Shown: positions 1 to 7,445 of the stretch, piece after piece
How positions within the stretch are numbered: the first letter of the stretch is position 1
Layout: each line of letters begins with the position of its first letter
NCBI GenBank assembly: GCA_036375695.1
Contig: DASVBU010000007.1
Coordinates: 70,628 to 134,627 of the forward strand
Direction: 5' to 3'
DNA length: 64,000 nucleotides
Source of the DNA: ZC4RG35 sp036375695
GTDB taxonomy: Bacteria; Actinomycetota; Acidimicrobiia; Spongiisociales; ZC4RG35
Position numbers and translations under genes: made by a program
Notes under the pieces: generated by a model
Databases searched by the model: none
Seen by the model: the letters and a program-made list of their open reading frames with translations, nothing else
What the model was told of the DNA's origin: nothing

Positions 1-374
1 ACCACCGAGACACCCACGCCATGGAGGCCGCCGGACACCGTGTAGGCGCCCTGCTCGAACTTCCCACCGGCGTGAAGGGTGGTGAGGACGGTGGTCAGGG
101 CGGACTGCCGCGTCTTCTCGTGGCGGCCGACGGGGATGCCGCGCCCGTTGTCCACCACCTCGACGCCGCCGTCGGCGAGGAGAGTGACCGAGATCCTGTC
201 ACAGACCCCCGCCATGGCCTCGTCGACCGAGTTGTCGACGACCTCCCAGACGAGATGATGGAGGCCGCGCGGGCCGGTCGACCCGATGTACATGCCGGGT
301 CGGCGACGCACGGCCTCGAGACCCTCGAGGACGGTGATGTCGCTCGCCTGATACGAATCGCGGGTGGCGGTCAA
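1..374 (-). CDS. gyrB: DNA gyrase subunit B, N-terminal fragment (cut by window edge)
   Basis: ATPase subunit of the type II topoisomerase that introduces negative supercoils. Only about 124 codons are in the window; the rest lies to the left. The visible part is the start of the GHKL ATPase domain: VLEGLEAVRRRPGMYIGS, then VVDNSVDEA (Mg/ATP-binding Asn region), DNGRGIPV, and GGLHGVGVSVV forming the ATP lid. The start is uncertain. A TTG at 374 has GAGGAAG just upstream and fits the usual length before the ITVLEGL motif; an in-frame GTG at 422 would add 16 residues. It is the last gene of the leftward dnaA-dnaN-recF-dciA-gyrB series, separated from dciA by about 140 bases, so it may have its own promoter. 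Confidence 0.95.
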   Translation of the reverse strand, partial: MTATRDSYQASDITVLEGLEAVRRRPGMYIGSTGPRGLHHLVWEVVDNSVDEAMAGVCDRISVTLLADGGVEVVDNGRGIPVGRHEKTRQSALTTVLTTLHAGGKFEQGAYTVSGGLHGVGVSV

Positions 375-507
375 GCGCTTCCTCTGTCGCTCGGGATCGA
401 GGCTGCGATGGGCCCCGAGCACGACGGAACCCGCTCTGAAGCGGTGACTTTCACGAATGTCATTTTACCTGTCCAGGCTCCCCAAAACGAACTCAAAAGC
501 CCCTCCG

Positions 508-524
508 CGCGCCTCAACGGCGCG
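508..524 (-). terminator. Weak hairpin at the end of dciA
   Basis: CGCGCC pairs with GGCGCG around a 5-base loop that contains the dciA stop codon. On the minus strand it is followed by GAGGGGCTTTTG, a short T run. It could partly end transcription between dciA and gyrB. The stem is only 6 bp, so this is a weak call. Confidence 0.3.
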
Positions 525-810
525 GTGGGACCACATCGACGTCGGTGATGACGCCCTCCCCGAAACGCTCACCGAGGGTGGTGAGCAGCTTGGTGATCCC
601 GTAGCGGAGAAAGGCCACCTGAGACGGCGAGCTGGCCTCGACGACGAGGGTGTGACCCCGCACCACGACCGGCTTCGATTTCCCCGTCCACGGCGGGCCG
701 GCGAGCTCCGCCCACTCCTCCATGACCGCTGACATGACCTTGGGATCGGGCAGGCCCAGCTTCCCGAACACCTTCTCCAGGCCCTCCGCGAGGGGCTCGA
801 GCTCGCTCAC
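514..810 (-). CDS. dciA: DciA-type DUF721 protein (replicative helicase partner)
   Basis: 98-residue DUF721 protein. In mycobacteria the gene at this position (Rv0004, DciA) is reported to operate the replicative helicase DnaB in place of DnaC. Seen: the family core with MEEWAELAGPPW near residues 30-42 and the strand VVVRGHTLVVEASSPSQVAFLR that follows, a KH-like fold, then a short C-terminal helix and strand ending in VDVVPPRR. The GTG start at 810 overlaps the recF stop as GTGA, so translation is probably coupled. An upstream start at 837 would lie inside recF and adds no conserved sequence. dnaB itself is at 29269 in this window. Function is assigned from family and position. Confidence 0.85.
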   Translation of the reverse strand: MSELEPLAEGLEKVFGKLGLPDPKVMSAVMEEWAELAGPPWTGKSKPVVVRGHTLVVEASSPSQVAFLRYGITKLLTTLGERFGEGVITDVDVVPPRR

Positions 811-1898
811 TCCACACGCCCCTCCCCGACCTTCCACACCCGCCCGCGCACTGGCACGTCTTCGGGTCGGGCCGACGTGATCAGTGTCTGCGTGTCCTCC
901 GGGAGGGACCGCGCCAGCTCCACCGCGCGGTCCGGGTCGAGCTCCGAGAACACGTCGTCGAGGAGGAGCACGGGCATCTCCGAGATGATGTCGGCGACGG
1001 CGTGATGCGAGGCCAGCTTCACGGCGAGGGCGATGGTGCGCTGCTCGCCCTGGCTGGCCCTGGTCCGGGCATCGGCGCCGTCGAGGGAGAACCCCGGCTC
1101 GTCGCGGTGGGGGCCGACGGTGGTCACCCTTCTTTCGTAATCCTCCCGGTGGGCGCGCTCAAGGGCCTCGGCGAGCTTCTCGGCGTAGTCCCCGGCCGAC
1201 AACGTCTCGAACGGGCCATCCGTCCACGAGGGACGGTAGGTGACACCGGCATCCCCGCCCCCGGCGACCGAGCGATAGGACTCGGCGAGCAGCGGCCCGA
1301 GCAGGTCGATCGCCCGGGCGCGCCGGGCCAGGACCTTGCCGCCGGCCTGGGCGAGGCGGGAATCCCAGACCCCGAGGGTGACCGGATCGGGGTCACCGGT
1401 GCGGAGAAAGGCATTGCGATGTCGCAGCGCCCTCTCGTACTCGCGCTGATCGAGATGCGACGCCGGCCAGAGCTGCACCGCGAGATCGTCGAGCAGGTCC
1501 CGCCGCTCCGCCGGGCCCCGTTTCACCAGGTCGAGGTCCTCGGGAAGGAACGACACCACCCGGATGGCCCCGAGGAGGTCGGTGGTGCGGGCGAGTCGCG
1601 TCTTGTCGATCTGCACCCGGCGCGAACCGGCGACGGGAATCTCCATCTCCACCGTCCGCGACCTATCGCCGGAGACGACACCGGCCCGGATCACGGCCGC
1701 GTCGGCGCCTTCCGCCACCAGGTCCAGGTCCGGCGCCCCGCGGAAGGAGCGAAGGGTGGACAGATAGGACACCGCCTCGAGGAGATTGGTCTTCCCTGCC
1801 CCGTTTCCCCCGATGAGGAGGTTCACGCCGGGGTCGGGCTGCCACTCGAGAGTCGGATACGACCGGTAGTCGAGGAGCGAGAGCCAGTCGACCTTCAC
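807..1898 (-). CDS. recF: DNA replication and repair ATPase RecF
   Basis: SMC-like ATPase that loads RecA onto gapped DNA at stalled forks. All ABC-type motifs are present in 363 residues: Walker A IGGNGAGKTNLLEAV near residue 30, signature ASQGEQRTIALA near 280, and Walker B PVLLLDDVFSELD near 310. Length is normal for the family. The GTG start at 1898 overlaps the dnaN stop (GTGA), and its own stop overlaps the dciA start, so dnaN, recF and dciA form one translationally coupled set. No anomaly seen. Confidence 0.97.
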   Translation of the reverse strand: MKVDWLSLLDYRSYPTLEWQPDPGVNLLIGGNGAGKTNLLEAVSYLSTLRSFRGAPDLDLVAEGADAAVIRAGVVSGDRSRTVEMEIPVAGSRRVQIDKTRLARTTDLLGAIRVVSFLPEDLDLVKRGPAERRDLLDDLAVQLWPASHLDQREYERALRHRNAFLRTGDPDPVTLGVWDSRLAQAGGKVLARRARAIDLLGPLLAESYRSVAGGGDAGVTYRPSWTDGPFETLSAGDYAEKLAEALERAHREDYERRVTTVGPHRDEPGFSLDGADARTRASQGEQRTIALAVKLASHHAVADIISEMPVLLLDDVFSELDPDRAVELARSLPEDTQTLITSARPEDVPVRGRVWKVGEGRVE

Positions 1899-2977
1899 AC
1901 CCGTACGGGCATGAGGAGATACAGGAACTCGGAGTCGTCCCCGTTGTCGATGATGCTCGCCTTGTAACCGTCGACGACCCGGATACGAACCTTGTCACCG
2001 GTGAGCACCGACACCCCGTCCTGGAGATAACGGGGGTTGAAGGCGATCGAAACCTCCTCCTCGGCGCCGTCGAACTGCCCACTGAGATGCTCGGTCTCCC
2101 CACCGACGTCCTGTCGGCTCACTGCCACCTCGACCCCGCCCTCGGTCATGTTGAGACGCACCGGGATGTGATCCTCCGCGACGAGGGTGACCCGCCCGAG
2201 CGCATCGAGCAGCGCCTCGCGGTCCACGATCACCTGGTTCGGGTAGTTGTCCGGGAGCACCGACTCGTACTTGGGGAAGTTCCCGTCGATGAGACGCAGA
2301 CGCATCCGGCCCCGGTCGGAGGAGAACACCGCCTCCCGATCACGCATCTGCGCCTTGATCGTCGACGCGCCGATGGAGCGCGGCAGCTCCCTCAGGCCAC
2401 GGGCCGGCACGAGGCCGCTGCCATCCAGCCTGACCCCGGCCAGCTCCCGCTTCGCCAGACGGTAGGAGTCCGTGGCGACCATCCGCAGCCCCGACTCGGA
2501 CGTGTCGAAATACACACCTGTGAGGATCGGCCGGGCACTGTCCACCGACGCCGCCACGGTCACCTGGTTGATCGCCTCGGTGAAGACCTCTCCGTCGATC
2601 TCCACGCCCTCGTCCGTGGTCTCCGGCTGGAGCGGGAACTCCTCCACACTCAGTGGCCGCAGGCTGAAACGAGGGCCGTTGCCCTGGATCTCCACCTCGG
2701 TCGAGGTGGCGCCGAGCGTGACCATCCCGGCCGGCATCTTCCGAACGGCTTCGGAGAGCAACCGTCCCGGCACCACGGTCTGCCCCTCTTCCAGCACCTC
2801 GACCTCGGACTCGGTTTGGATCGTGATCTCCTCGTCGCTTCCCGTCACCCGGAGTCTGGAGCCCGATACCTCGCACAGGAGACCCTGAAGGACTGGTCGA
2901 GCAGTTCGTGTCGCAACCGCACGGTTGGCTCGGGCGAGGACGTCAGCGAGATCGTCTCGCTGGGCTCGGATTCTCAC
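1895..2977 (-). CDS. dnaN: DNA polymerase III beta sliding clamp
   Basis: Ring-shaped processivity clamp of the replicative polymerase. The 360-residue product begins RIRAQRDDLADVLARANRAV, the normal start of clamp domain 1, and shows the three repeated clamp domains, ending with a hydrophobic LLMPVRV tail that helps form the partner-binding pocket. The GTG at 2977 is the only start that keeps the first strand. It lies 174 bases downstream of dnaA on the minus strand, so it may be read from dnaA or from its own promoter; TAATAAT on the minus strand at 3019-3027 resembles a -10 box. Confidence 0.97.
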   Translation of the reverse strand: MRIRAQRDDLADVLARANRAVATRTARPVLQGLLCEVSGSRLRVTGSDEEITIQTESEVEVLEEGQTVVPGRLLSEAVRKMPAGMVTLGATSTEVEIQGNGPRFSLRPLSVEEFPLQPETTDEGVEIDGEVFTEAINQVTVAASVDSARPILTGVYFDTSESGLRMVATDSYRLAKRELAGVRLDGSGLVPARGLRELPRSIGASTIKAQMRDREAVFSSDRGRMRLRLIDGNFPKYESVLPDNYPNQVIVDREALLDALGRVTLVAEDHIPVRLNMTEGGVEVAVSRQDVGGETEHLSGQFDGAEEEVSIAFNPRYLQDGVSVLTGDKVRIRVVDGYKASIIDNGDDSEFLYLLMPVRV

Positions 2978-3151
2978 AGGTGTCGTTCCCTTCTTTCTCT
3001 GCTGAACCTATTCATCGAAGATTATTAGTGGTGGTAGGGGCTGGGGAAATGTGGACTGGTGGCGTCGGAGCCTGGTTCTTCAAGGGGTTTTCGCTGTGCA
3101 GACCCTTGTTCACAAGAAGTGCTCCCTGTGACCCGCCCCTTGGACAACTCC
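2978..3151 (-). promoter_or_regulatory. dnaA-dnaN spacer with DnaA-box-like sites
   Basis: 174 bases without a gene. It holds a DnaA-box-like TTGTTCACA at 3106-3114 (8 of 9 to TTGTCCACA) set in the palindrome CTTGTTCACAAG, and a weaker minus-strand site, CAGTCCACA, at 3050-3058. The AT-richest stretch is near 3010-3027. Many actinobacteria have part of the origin here. It may also hold the dnaN promoter. Confidence 0.5.
3106..3114 (+). promoter_or_regulatory. DnaA box, one mismatch
   Basis: TTGTTCACA differs by one base from the actinobacterial box TTGTCCACA. It lies between dnaA and dnaN, the opposite side of dnaA from the main origin region. Confidence 0.5.
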
Positions 3152-4528
3152 TCATCCTGTGGAAAGCGCACCACCTTTCCGCAGGTCCTGTGTGAGTTGA
3201 TTGACACGGTCGAAGACCGCCCGATCCGACCGGAGGATGCGCTTCACCTTCTCCACGGAGTGGAGGACGGTGGTGTGGTCGCGGTTGAACTTCTCCCCGA
3301 TCTTGGGAAGTGACAGGTCGGTGAGCTCCCGGCACAGGTACATGGCGATCTGACGTGCCAGGACGAGGGGCTGCCGTCGGCTCGAGGAGAGGAGGTCCTC
3401 GGTCACGAAGCCGTACGCCTGCGCGGTCGTGCGGATGATCGTGTCCGCGTTCAGCGGCGTCGGCTCGTCGCTGGGCATCATGTCTTGGAGGACTCGCGTC
3501 GCCGTCTCCAGGTCGATGTCCCGGCGGTTGAGCGCCGACCACGCCGTGACCCGGGTGAGGGCCCCTTCCAGCTCGCGGATGTTGTCGGAGACCAGGGTGG
3601 CGATGTACTCCAGGACGTCCTGCGGCACGGGCCGCGGTGCGAACTCGGCGTTGCGCTTGAGGATGGCGATACGGGTCTCGACGTCCGGGGGCTGGATGTC
3701 GGTGAGCAGCCCCCACTCGAACCGGCTCCGGAGCCGGTCCTCGAGCGAGGACAGGTTCCGGGGGTGGCGGTCGGAGCTGATCACCATCTGCTTGCCCGCC
3801 ATGTAGAGCGAGTTGAACGTGTGGAAGAACTCTTCGAGGGTCTCTTCCTTGCCCTCGAAGAACTGGACGTCGTCGAGGAGCAGGATGTCGACACCCCGGT
3901 AGCGATGCTTGAAGTCGTCGGGCCGCTTGCGGCGGATGCTGTCGATGAAGTCGTTGAGGAACTGCTCCGATGTGACGTACCGGACGACCAGGTTGGGATA
4001 CATCTCCAGCGCCTGGTGGCCGACCGCGTTGAGGAGGTGGGTCTTGCCCAGACCCGCCCCGCCGTAGATGAAGAGGGGGTTGTAGTGGGCGCCGGGTTGC
4101 TCGGCCACGGCCATGGCGGCCGCCCATGCGAATCGATTGGACTGGCCGACGACGAAGCTCTCGAACTTGTAACGGGGGATGAGGCTGGTCTCCTTGGAGA
4201 CCACGTCGCCCGGTGTCGGGGCCGGCTCGGGTACCGGTGCGGGCTCGCCCAGGGTGTCGGCGATCTCGACCGGCGTCGCCACCCGGAAGTCGGGGCCCGT
4301 GTCGGTGTGGAAGGCAGTGCGGTAGGCCGTGGCGAGCAGGTCGCCGTGCTTGTCCTTCACCCAGCGGAGATGGAACTCGCTCGGGGCGACCAGGACCAGT
4401 TGGTCCCCCTCGAAGTCCGGCTCGAGACGGGAGAGCCAGGTCTCCCAATTGCTCTTGGAGACCCCACTGCGCAGCATCTCACGGAAAGCGATCCAACTGT
4501 CTGTGGTCTGCGCCGTCTGTTGCGTCAC
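3152..4528 (-). CDS. dnaA: Chromosomal replication initiator DnaA
   Basis: AAA+ initiator that binds DnaA boxes and melts oriC. In 458 residues: domain I about 1-80 (WIAFREMLRSGVSKSNWETW), a Pro/Ala-rich linker, then the ATPase with Walker A GGAGLGKTHLLNAVG and Walker B DILLLDDVQFF, and domain IV with the box-binding signature NRDHTTVLHSVEKV. The GTG at 4528 is chosen because GGTGAGGAGGAG lies just upstream; an ATG at 4573 has no such site and would place a DnaA box inside the coding region. The first gene leftward of oriC; boxes in its upstream region suggest autoregulation. Confidence 0.97.
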   Translation of the reverse strand: MTQQTAQTTDSWIAFREMLRSGVSKSNWETWLSRLEPDFEGDQLVLVAPSEFHLRWVKDKHGDLLATAYRTAFHTDTGPDFRVATPVEIADTLGEPAPVPEPAPTPGDVVSKETSLIPRYKFESFVVGQSNRFAWAAAMAVAEQPGAHYNPLFIYGGAGLGKTHLLNAVGHQALEMYPNLVVRYVTSEQFLNDFIDSIRRKRPDDFKHRYRGVDILLLDDVQFFEGKEETLEEFFHTFNSLYMAGKQMVISSDRHPRNLSSLEDRLRSRFEWGLLTDIQPPDVETRIAILKRNAEFAPRPVPQDVLEYIATLVSDNIRELEGALTRVTAWSALNRRDIDLETATRVLQDMMPSDEPTPLNADTIIRTTAQAYGFVTEDLLSSSRRQPLVLARQIAMYLCRELTDLSLPKIGEKFNRDHTTVLHSVEKVKRILRSDRAVFDRVNQLTQDLRKGGALSTG

Positions 4529-4553
4529 GCCTCTCCTCCTCACCCTGATGTAG

Positions 4554-4562
4554 TTGTCCACA
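4554..4562 (+). promoter_or_regulatory. DnaA box, exact TTGTCCACA
   Basis: Perfect match to the actinobacterial consensus, 25 bases upstream of the dnaA start codon, so it can serve both origin function and dnaA autoregulation. Confidence 0.75.
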
Positions 4563-4757
4563 GAAAGTTCCACACCTGTGGAAACACATGGGACACCCCA
4601 TCGGGGATCCTTCAGTTTCGGGGTTCGGGCTGTCGCCGCTCCGCGCGGCAGGGAAGTGGCGGCCTCACCCCCATCGTCTGGGTCGGGCGAGTATTGGAGG
4701 CCCCGAGACGGTCGTCAAGAACGCGAGAATCGATGTTGTGGAATATGTGGGGCCGCT

Positions 4758-4766
4758 CTGTCCACA
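4758..4766 (+). promoter_or_regulatory. DnaA box, one mismatch
   Basis: CTGTCCACA, 8 of 9 to the consensus. It is paired with the minus-strand TATTCCACA site at 4737-4745 in the middle of the origin region. Confidence 0.6.
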
Positions 4767-4852
4767 GGCGAAATCCCAGGTAGGGAGGGCTTTTTCCAGA
4801 TCATGCCGTAGGCATTGGAAGTGCCTTGTGACACCGGATCACGCTCCGCGAC

Positions 4853-4879
4853 TTTTCGCGGTCTCCGTGTTTTTTCGCG
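4853..4879 (+). promoter_or_regulatory. Two TTTTCGCG motifs in the origin region
   Basis: TTTTCGCG occurs at 4853-4860 and 4872-4879, 19 bases apart (about two helical turns). The same word recurs in a cluster upstream of dnaB. No known binding protein is recognised. Confidence 0.3.
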
Positions 4880-4953
4880 AGATCGGCCGTCCCGGGTGGC
4901 GGATCCAGGTCGACCGATTCGGGCAAGCCGATTGTCACCGACCTCGGGACGCT

Positions 4954-4983
4954 TTGACATAGATTTTCCCGCACCCGTAACCT
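4954..4983 (+). promoter_or_regulatory. Probable rpmH promoter
   Basis: TTGACA (4954-4959), an 18-base spacer, then TAACCT (4978-4983), 37 bases before the rpmH ATG. This is the best sigma-70-type promoter in the gap and would drive rpmH-rnpA-yidD-yidC-jag. Confidence 0.6.
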
Positions 4984-5020
4984 GCAGTGTTCCCGTTCCA
5001 GGACTTCGCTCTTTCCCATC

Positions 5021-5155
5021 ATGAAGCGCACCTATCAACCGAAAGTGCGGCGTCGCAAGCGACGTCACGGCTTCCGTCATCGCATGCGCACGCGCGCGGG
5101 CCGCGCCATCCTGAAGGCTCGGCGTGACAAGGGCCGGAAGCGTCTCGCGGCCTGA
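5021..5155 (+). CDS. rpmH: 50S ribosomal protein bL34
   Basis: 44-residue, highly basic large-subunit protein: MKRTYQPKVRRRKRRHGF, then RMRTRAGRAILKARRDKGR and a KRLAA tail, the standard bL34 sequence. It is the first gene to the right of oriC. Its 3' end overlaps the start of rnpA by 32 bases in another frame. No strong ribosome binding site is seen before the ATG; AGGA lies about 18 bases upstream. Confidence 0.98.
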   Translation: MKRTYQPKVRRRKRRHGFRHRMRTRAGRAILKARRDKGRKRLAA

Positions 5156-5459
5156 GTCCCTTCGCACCCCAAAGGACTTTCGTAGAGTTCTGGGCGCAGG
5201 GACGAGACGACGCAGTGGCGGGATCGTGGTGGTCAGGGCACCAGGCCGACCCGGACCGCCCCGCGTCGGGCTGGTCGTGCCCCGTTCCGTCGGGAGGGCC
5301 GTGGTCCGCAACCGCATCAAGCGGCGTCTCAGGCACGCAGCTGCGATGACGGCCCTCGAACCAGGAGTCGACTACGTGATCATCGCCAATCGCAAAGCAG
5401 AGAAGGCCCCGTTCCCCGAGCTCCTCGGCTGGCTGGAGCGGGCCCTGGAGGAGCGATGA
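5124..5459 (+). CDS. rnpA: Ribonuclease P protein component
   Basis: Basic protein that helps RNase P RNA mature tRNA 5' ends. 111 residues with TPKDFRRVLGAGTRR near the N-terminus and the RNR signature GRAVVRNRIKRRLRHA near 60-75, both diagnostic. The only usable start is GTG at 5124, inside rpmH: in-frame codons between it and the first conserved residues include no ATG, GTG or TTG. The gene therefore overlaps rpmH by 32 bases out of frame. A comparable, larger overlap is known in Thermus. The stop overlaps the yidD ATG. Confidence 0.95.
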   Translation: MTRAGSVSRPESLRTPKDFRRVLGAGTRRRSGGIVVVRAPGRPGPPRVGLVVPRSVGRAVVRNRIKRRLRHAAAMTALEPGVDYVIIANRKAEKAPFPELLGWLERALEER

Positions 5460-5707
5460 TCGGATTCGTCACCTCGATCCCCCGGCGCATCCTCGGCGGA
5501 TCGATCAGGATTTACCAGAAACTGGTAAGCCCCAATCTGGGCCCGAACTGCCGGTTCCAGCCCACCTGCTCGCAGTACGCCCTCGAGGCCGTGCAACGCC
5601 ACGGCGCCCTGCGAGGGTCGTGGCTGGCCGCCAAGCGGATCGGGAGATGCCATCCGCTTCACCCGGGGGGTTATGACCCCGTCCCCGAACATTGGAGTAG
5701 AACCTGA
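5456..5707 (+). CDS. yidD: Membrane protein insertion efficiency factor YidD
   Basis: 83-residue small protein that aids YidC-dependent membrane insertion. The family hallmark is clear: YQKLVSPNLGPNCRFQPTCS continuing into QYALEAV, then CHPLHPGGYDPVP near the C-terminus. The N-terminal segment is amphipathic and probably lies on the inner membrane face. The ATG overlaps the rnpA stop (ATGA), and its stop shares a base with the yidC ATG, so the three genes are coupled. Confidence 0.95.
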   Translation: MIGFVTSIPRRILGGSIRIYQKLVSPNLGPNCRFQPTCSQYALEAVQRHGALRGSWLAAKRIGRCHPLHPGGYDPVPEHWSRT

Positions 5708-6555
5708 TGGGCCAGATCTTCGACGCCCTGAAACAGATCCTCGGGACCGTCCTGGTCTTCTTCCACGACGTCTTCGCCCCCTTGGGGTTGGGTGGGGCGG
5801 CGGGGATGGCGATCATCTGTCTCACCATCCTCATCAACCTCATCGTCTTCCCCCTCACCCTGAAGCAGACACGGGCGACCCGTGCGTTCCAGGAGATCCA
5901 ACCCAAGGTGCGCAAGCTCCAGGCCGAGTTCAAGGACGACCCCCAGGAGTTGCAACGGCGTCTGATGGAGGTGCAACGCGAGGCCGGCGCCACCCCCGGT
6001 GGCTGTCTCCTCCCCTTGCTCATCCAGATGCCGATCTGGTTCGCCCTCTTCCAATTGCTGCGCACACCCCTGGCCTACATCGACAACAACTCGGGATTCG
6101 CCGCGGCCATGCAGAGCGAGACCGCCACCTTCCTCGGGATGCATCTCACCCAGTCGCCGTCCGATGCCTGGGCCGGCGGGGTCATGGTCGCCCTCCCCTA
6201 TCTCCTGATCATCGCCTTCATGGTGGCCACCCAGTACGTGCAGCAATGGCACGCCACCTATGGTCAGGTGCGACCCGATCAGCAGGGTGCCGCCGCCCAA
6301 CAGGCGATGACCAAGATCCTCCCCCTCTTCATCGGTTTCATCTCTTGGAACTTTCCGGCCGGTCTCGTCATCTACTGGAGCACCGCCAACCTCTTCCGTC
6401 TCGGGCAACAGGCACTGATCTTCAAGATCGACGGTCGCCCCTCGGTGCCCAAGACAGAGGAAGAGCAGGAGAAGGCTCCCCCGAACAAGACCACCGGCGA
6501 GGCCAAGAAGCAGCAGGGATCTGCCGACCGTCGTCGGCGCAGAAGGAGGAGATGA
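5707..6555 (+). CDS. yidC: Membrane protein insertase YidC
   Basis: Oxa1/YidC-type insertase in the cytoplasmic membrane, 282 residues, the short form without the large periplasmic domain of enterobacteria. Membrane segments can be seen near 15-50 (AAGMAIICLTILINLIVFPL), 95-115 (CLLPLLIQMPIWFALFQLL), 155-180 and 205-230 (ILPLFIGFISWNFPAGLVIY). The cytoplasmic loop between the first two is charged, as expected for the coiled-coil hairpin. The C-terminus is a Lys/Arg-rich tail ending in a run of arginines, which often binds the ribosome. Only one base separates it from jag. Confidence 0.96.
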   Translation: MGQIFDALKQILGTVLVFFHDVFAPLGLGGAAGMAIICLTILINLIVFPLTLKQTRATRAFQEIQPKVRKLQAEFKDDPQELQRRLMEVQREAGATPGGCLLPLLIQMPIWFALFQLLRTPLAYIDNNSGFAAAMQSETATFLGMHLTQSPSDAWAGGVMVALPYLLIIAFMVATQYVQQWHATYGQVRPDQQGAAAQQAMTKILPLFIGFISWNFPAGLVIYWSTANLFRLGQQALIFKIDGRPSVPKTEEEQEKAPPNKTTGEAKKQQGSADRRRRRRRR

Positions 6556-6556
6556 C

Positions 6557-7411
6557 GTGGAGAACGTCGAGATCGAGGTCAGGGCCCGCACGGTCGAACT
6601 GGCCATCGAGGCTGCGATGCAGGAGTTGGGTATCGACGATCCGAAGCGTCTCGAAGTCCATGTGATCACCGAGCCGACCCGGGGTTTTCTCGGTCTCGGT
6701 GGGCAGGACGCGGTGGTTCGGATCAAGCCCCGTCCCGTCCCGAGAGAGCGTCGCAAGCGACGGGGTCGCAAGGGCGGCGGTGGTCAGGAGCAGAATCGGG
6801 CGCAGGGTCGGCACGAATCGGGTAAGAATGGGGGTCGCGGGGGTCGTCAGAACCGTAGTGGTGGTCGTCACGCCCGTAACGAGGATCGTAGAGAACCCGA
6901 GAAGAGAGAGAAGACCGTGCCCGACGATCGTCCCATCCTTCCCCTCGAGGAGCAGGCGGAGCTGGTTCGCGAGTTTCTCGAAGGCCTGGTCGAGGCCTAT
7001 GGGCTGGAGGGCACGGTGACGACACGACTCGAGGACGACGTCATCATCGCCGACGTCTCCGGGGACCAGACAGAGGCCCTGGTCGGGGTGCGGGGTAGTG
7101 TCCGGGCTGCCATCCACGAGATCACCAGGACCGTTTTGCAACGTCACGGGCAGGATTCCGCACGTCTTCGTCTCGATATCGCCGGTTATGCCGAGCGACG
7201 TCGTCAGGCACTCACCATCTACGCCGAGCAACTCATCCAGCAACTGCTCGAGGAGGGCGGTGAGATCATGCTCGAGCCGATGAGCCCGGCAGATCGCAAG
7301 GTCATCCATGATGTCGCCGCGGCCCATGAAGGTGTCACTTCCTATTCCGAGGGCGAACCACCACGTCGTTACGTGGTGCTCTCCAAGGTGGAGAGCAGCG
7401 AAGAGGAGTAG
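6557..7411 (+). CDS. jag: Jag/KhpB family RNA-binding protein
   Basis: 284 residues in three parts: an N-terminal Jag domain (about 1-55, with TRGFLGLGGQDAVVRIKPRP), a long low-complexity basic linker rich in Arg, Gly, Asn and Gln (about 60-125), then a KH domain (about 145-210) and an R3H domain (about 215-280, with SPADRKVIHDVAA). The Jag/KhpB family affects cell elongation and division through RNA binding. The GTG start follows the yidC stop by one base. The unusually long RGG-like linker is the only odd trait. A parS site lies just after the stop. Confidence 0.93.
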   Translation: MENVEIEVRARTVELAIEAAMQELGIDDPKRLEVHVITEPTRGFLGLGGQDAVVRIKPRPVPRERRKRRGRKGGGGQEQNRAQGRHESGKNGGRGGRQNRSGGRHARNEDRREPEKREKTVPDDRPILPLEEQAELVREFLEGLVEAYGLEGTVTTRLEDDVIIADVSGDQTEALVGVRGSVRAAIHEITRTVLQRHGQDSARLRLDIAGYAERRRQALTIYAEQLIQQLLEEGGEIMLEPMSPADRKVIHDVAAAHEGVTSYSEGEPPRRYVVLSKVESSEEE

Positions 7412-7414
7412 CCC

Positions 7415-7430
7415 GGTTTCACGTGAAACC
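7415..7430 (+). promoter_or_regulatory. parS: parS site 1 (ParB binding)
   Basis: A perfect 16-base palindrome, GGTTTCACGTGAAACC. The inner 14 bases are identical to the universal parS core GTTTCACGTGAAAC; only the outermost pair differs (G/C for T/A). It sits between jag and rsmG, 1.4 kb upstream of parB and 2.4 kb from oriC, a normal place for ParB nucleation. Confidence 0.93.
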
Positions 7431-7445
7431 CCATCCTGGGCGAGG

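Larger units (their letters stand above)
4529..5020. other. oriC: Probable chromosome origin oriC
   Basis: 492 bases free of genes between divergent dnaA and rpmH, the usual actinobacterial origin position. DnaA-box-like sites: exact TTGTCCACA at 4554-4562, CTGTCCACA at 4758-4766, minus-strand GTTTCCACA at 4577-4585 and minus-strand TATTCCACA at 4737-4745, with a degenerate AGTTCCACA at 4566-4574. The sites at 4567-4585 form a near-palindrome. T runs at 4790-4797 and 4868-4876 and the TTTGACATAGATTTT stretch near 4953-4967 are the easiest-melting parts, but no clear AT-rich unwinding element is visible. Two TTTTCGCG motifs (4853, 4872) are unexplained. Box number is modest for the group. Confidence 0.8.

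Noticed and set aside
4529..4573. Upstream ATG for dnaA at 4573
   Set aside because: It would add 15 residues without homology and put the exact DnaA box inside the gene; the GTG at 4528 has a strong ribosome site.
4588..4962. Several 60-120 codon open frames inside the dnaA-rpmH gap
   Set aside because: They lack ribosome sites and recognisable protein features, overlap each other on both strands, and cover DnaA boxes.
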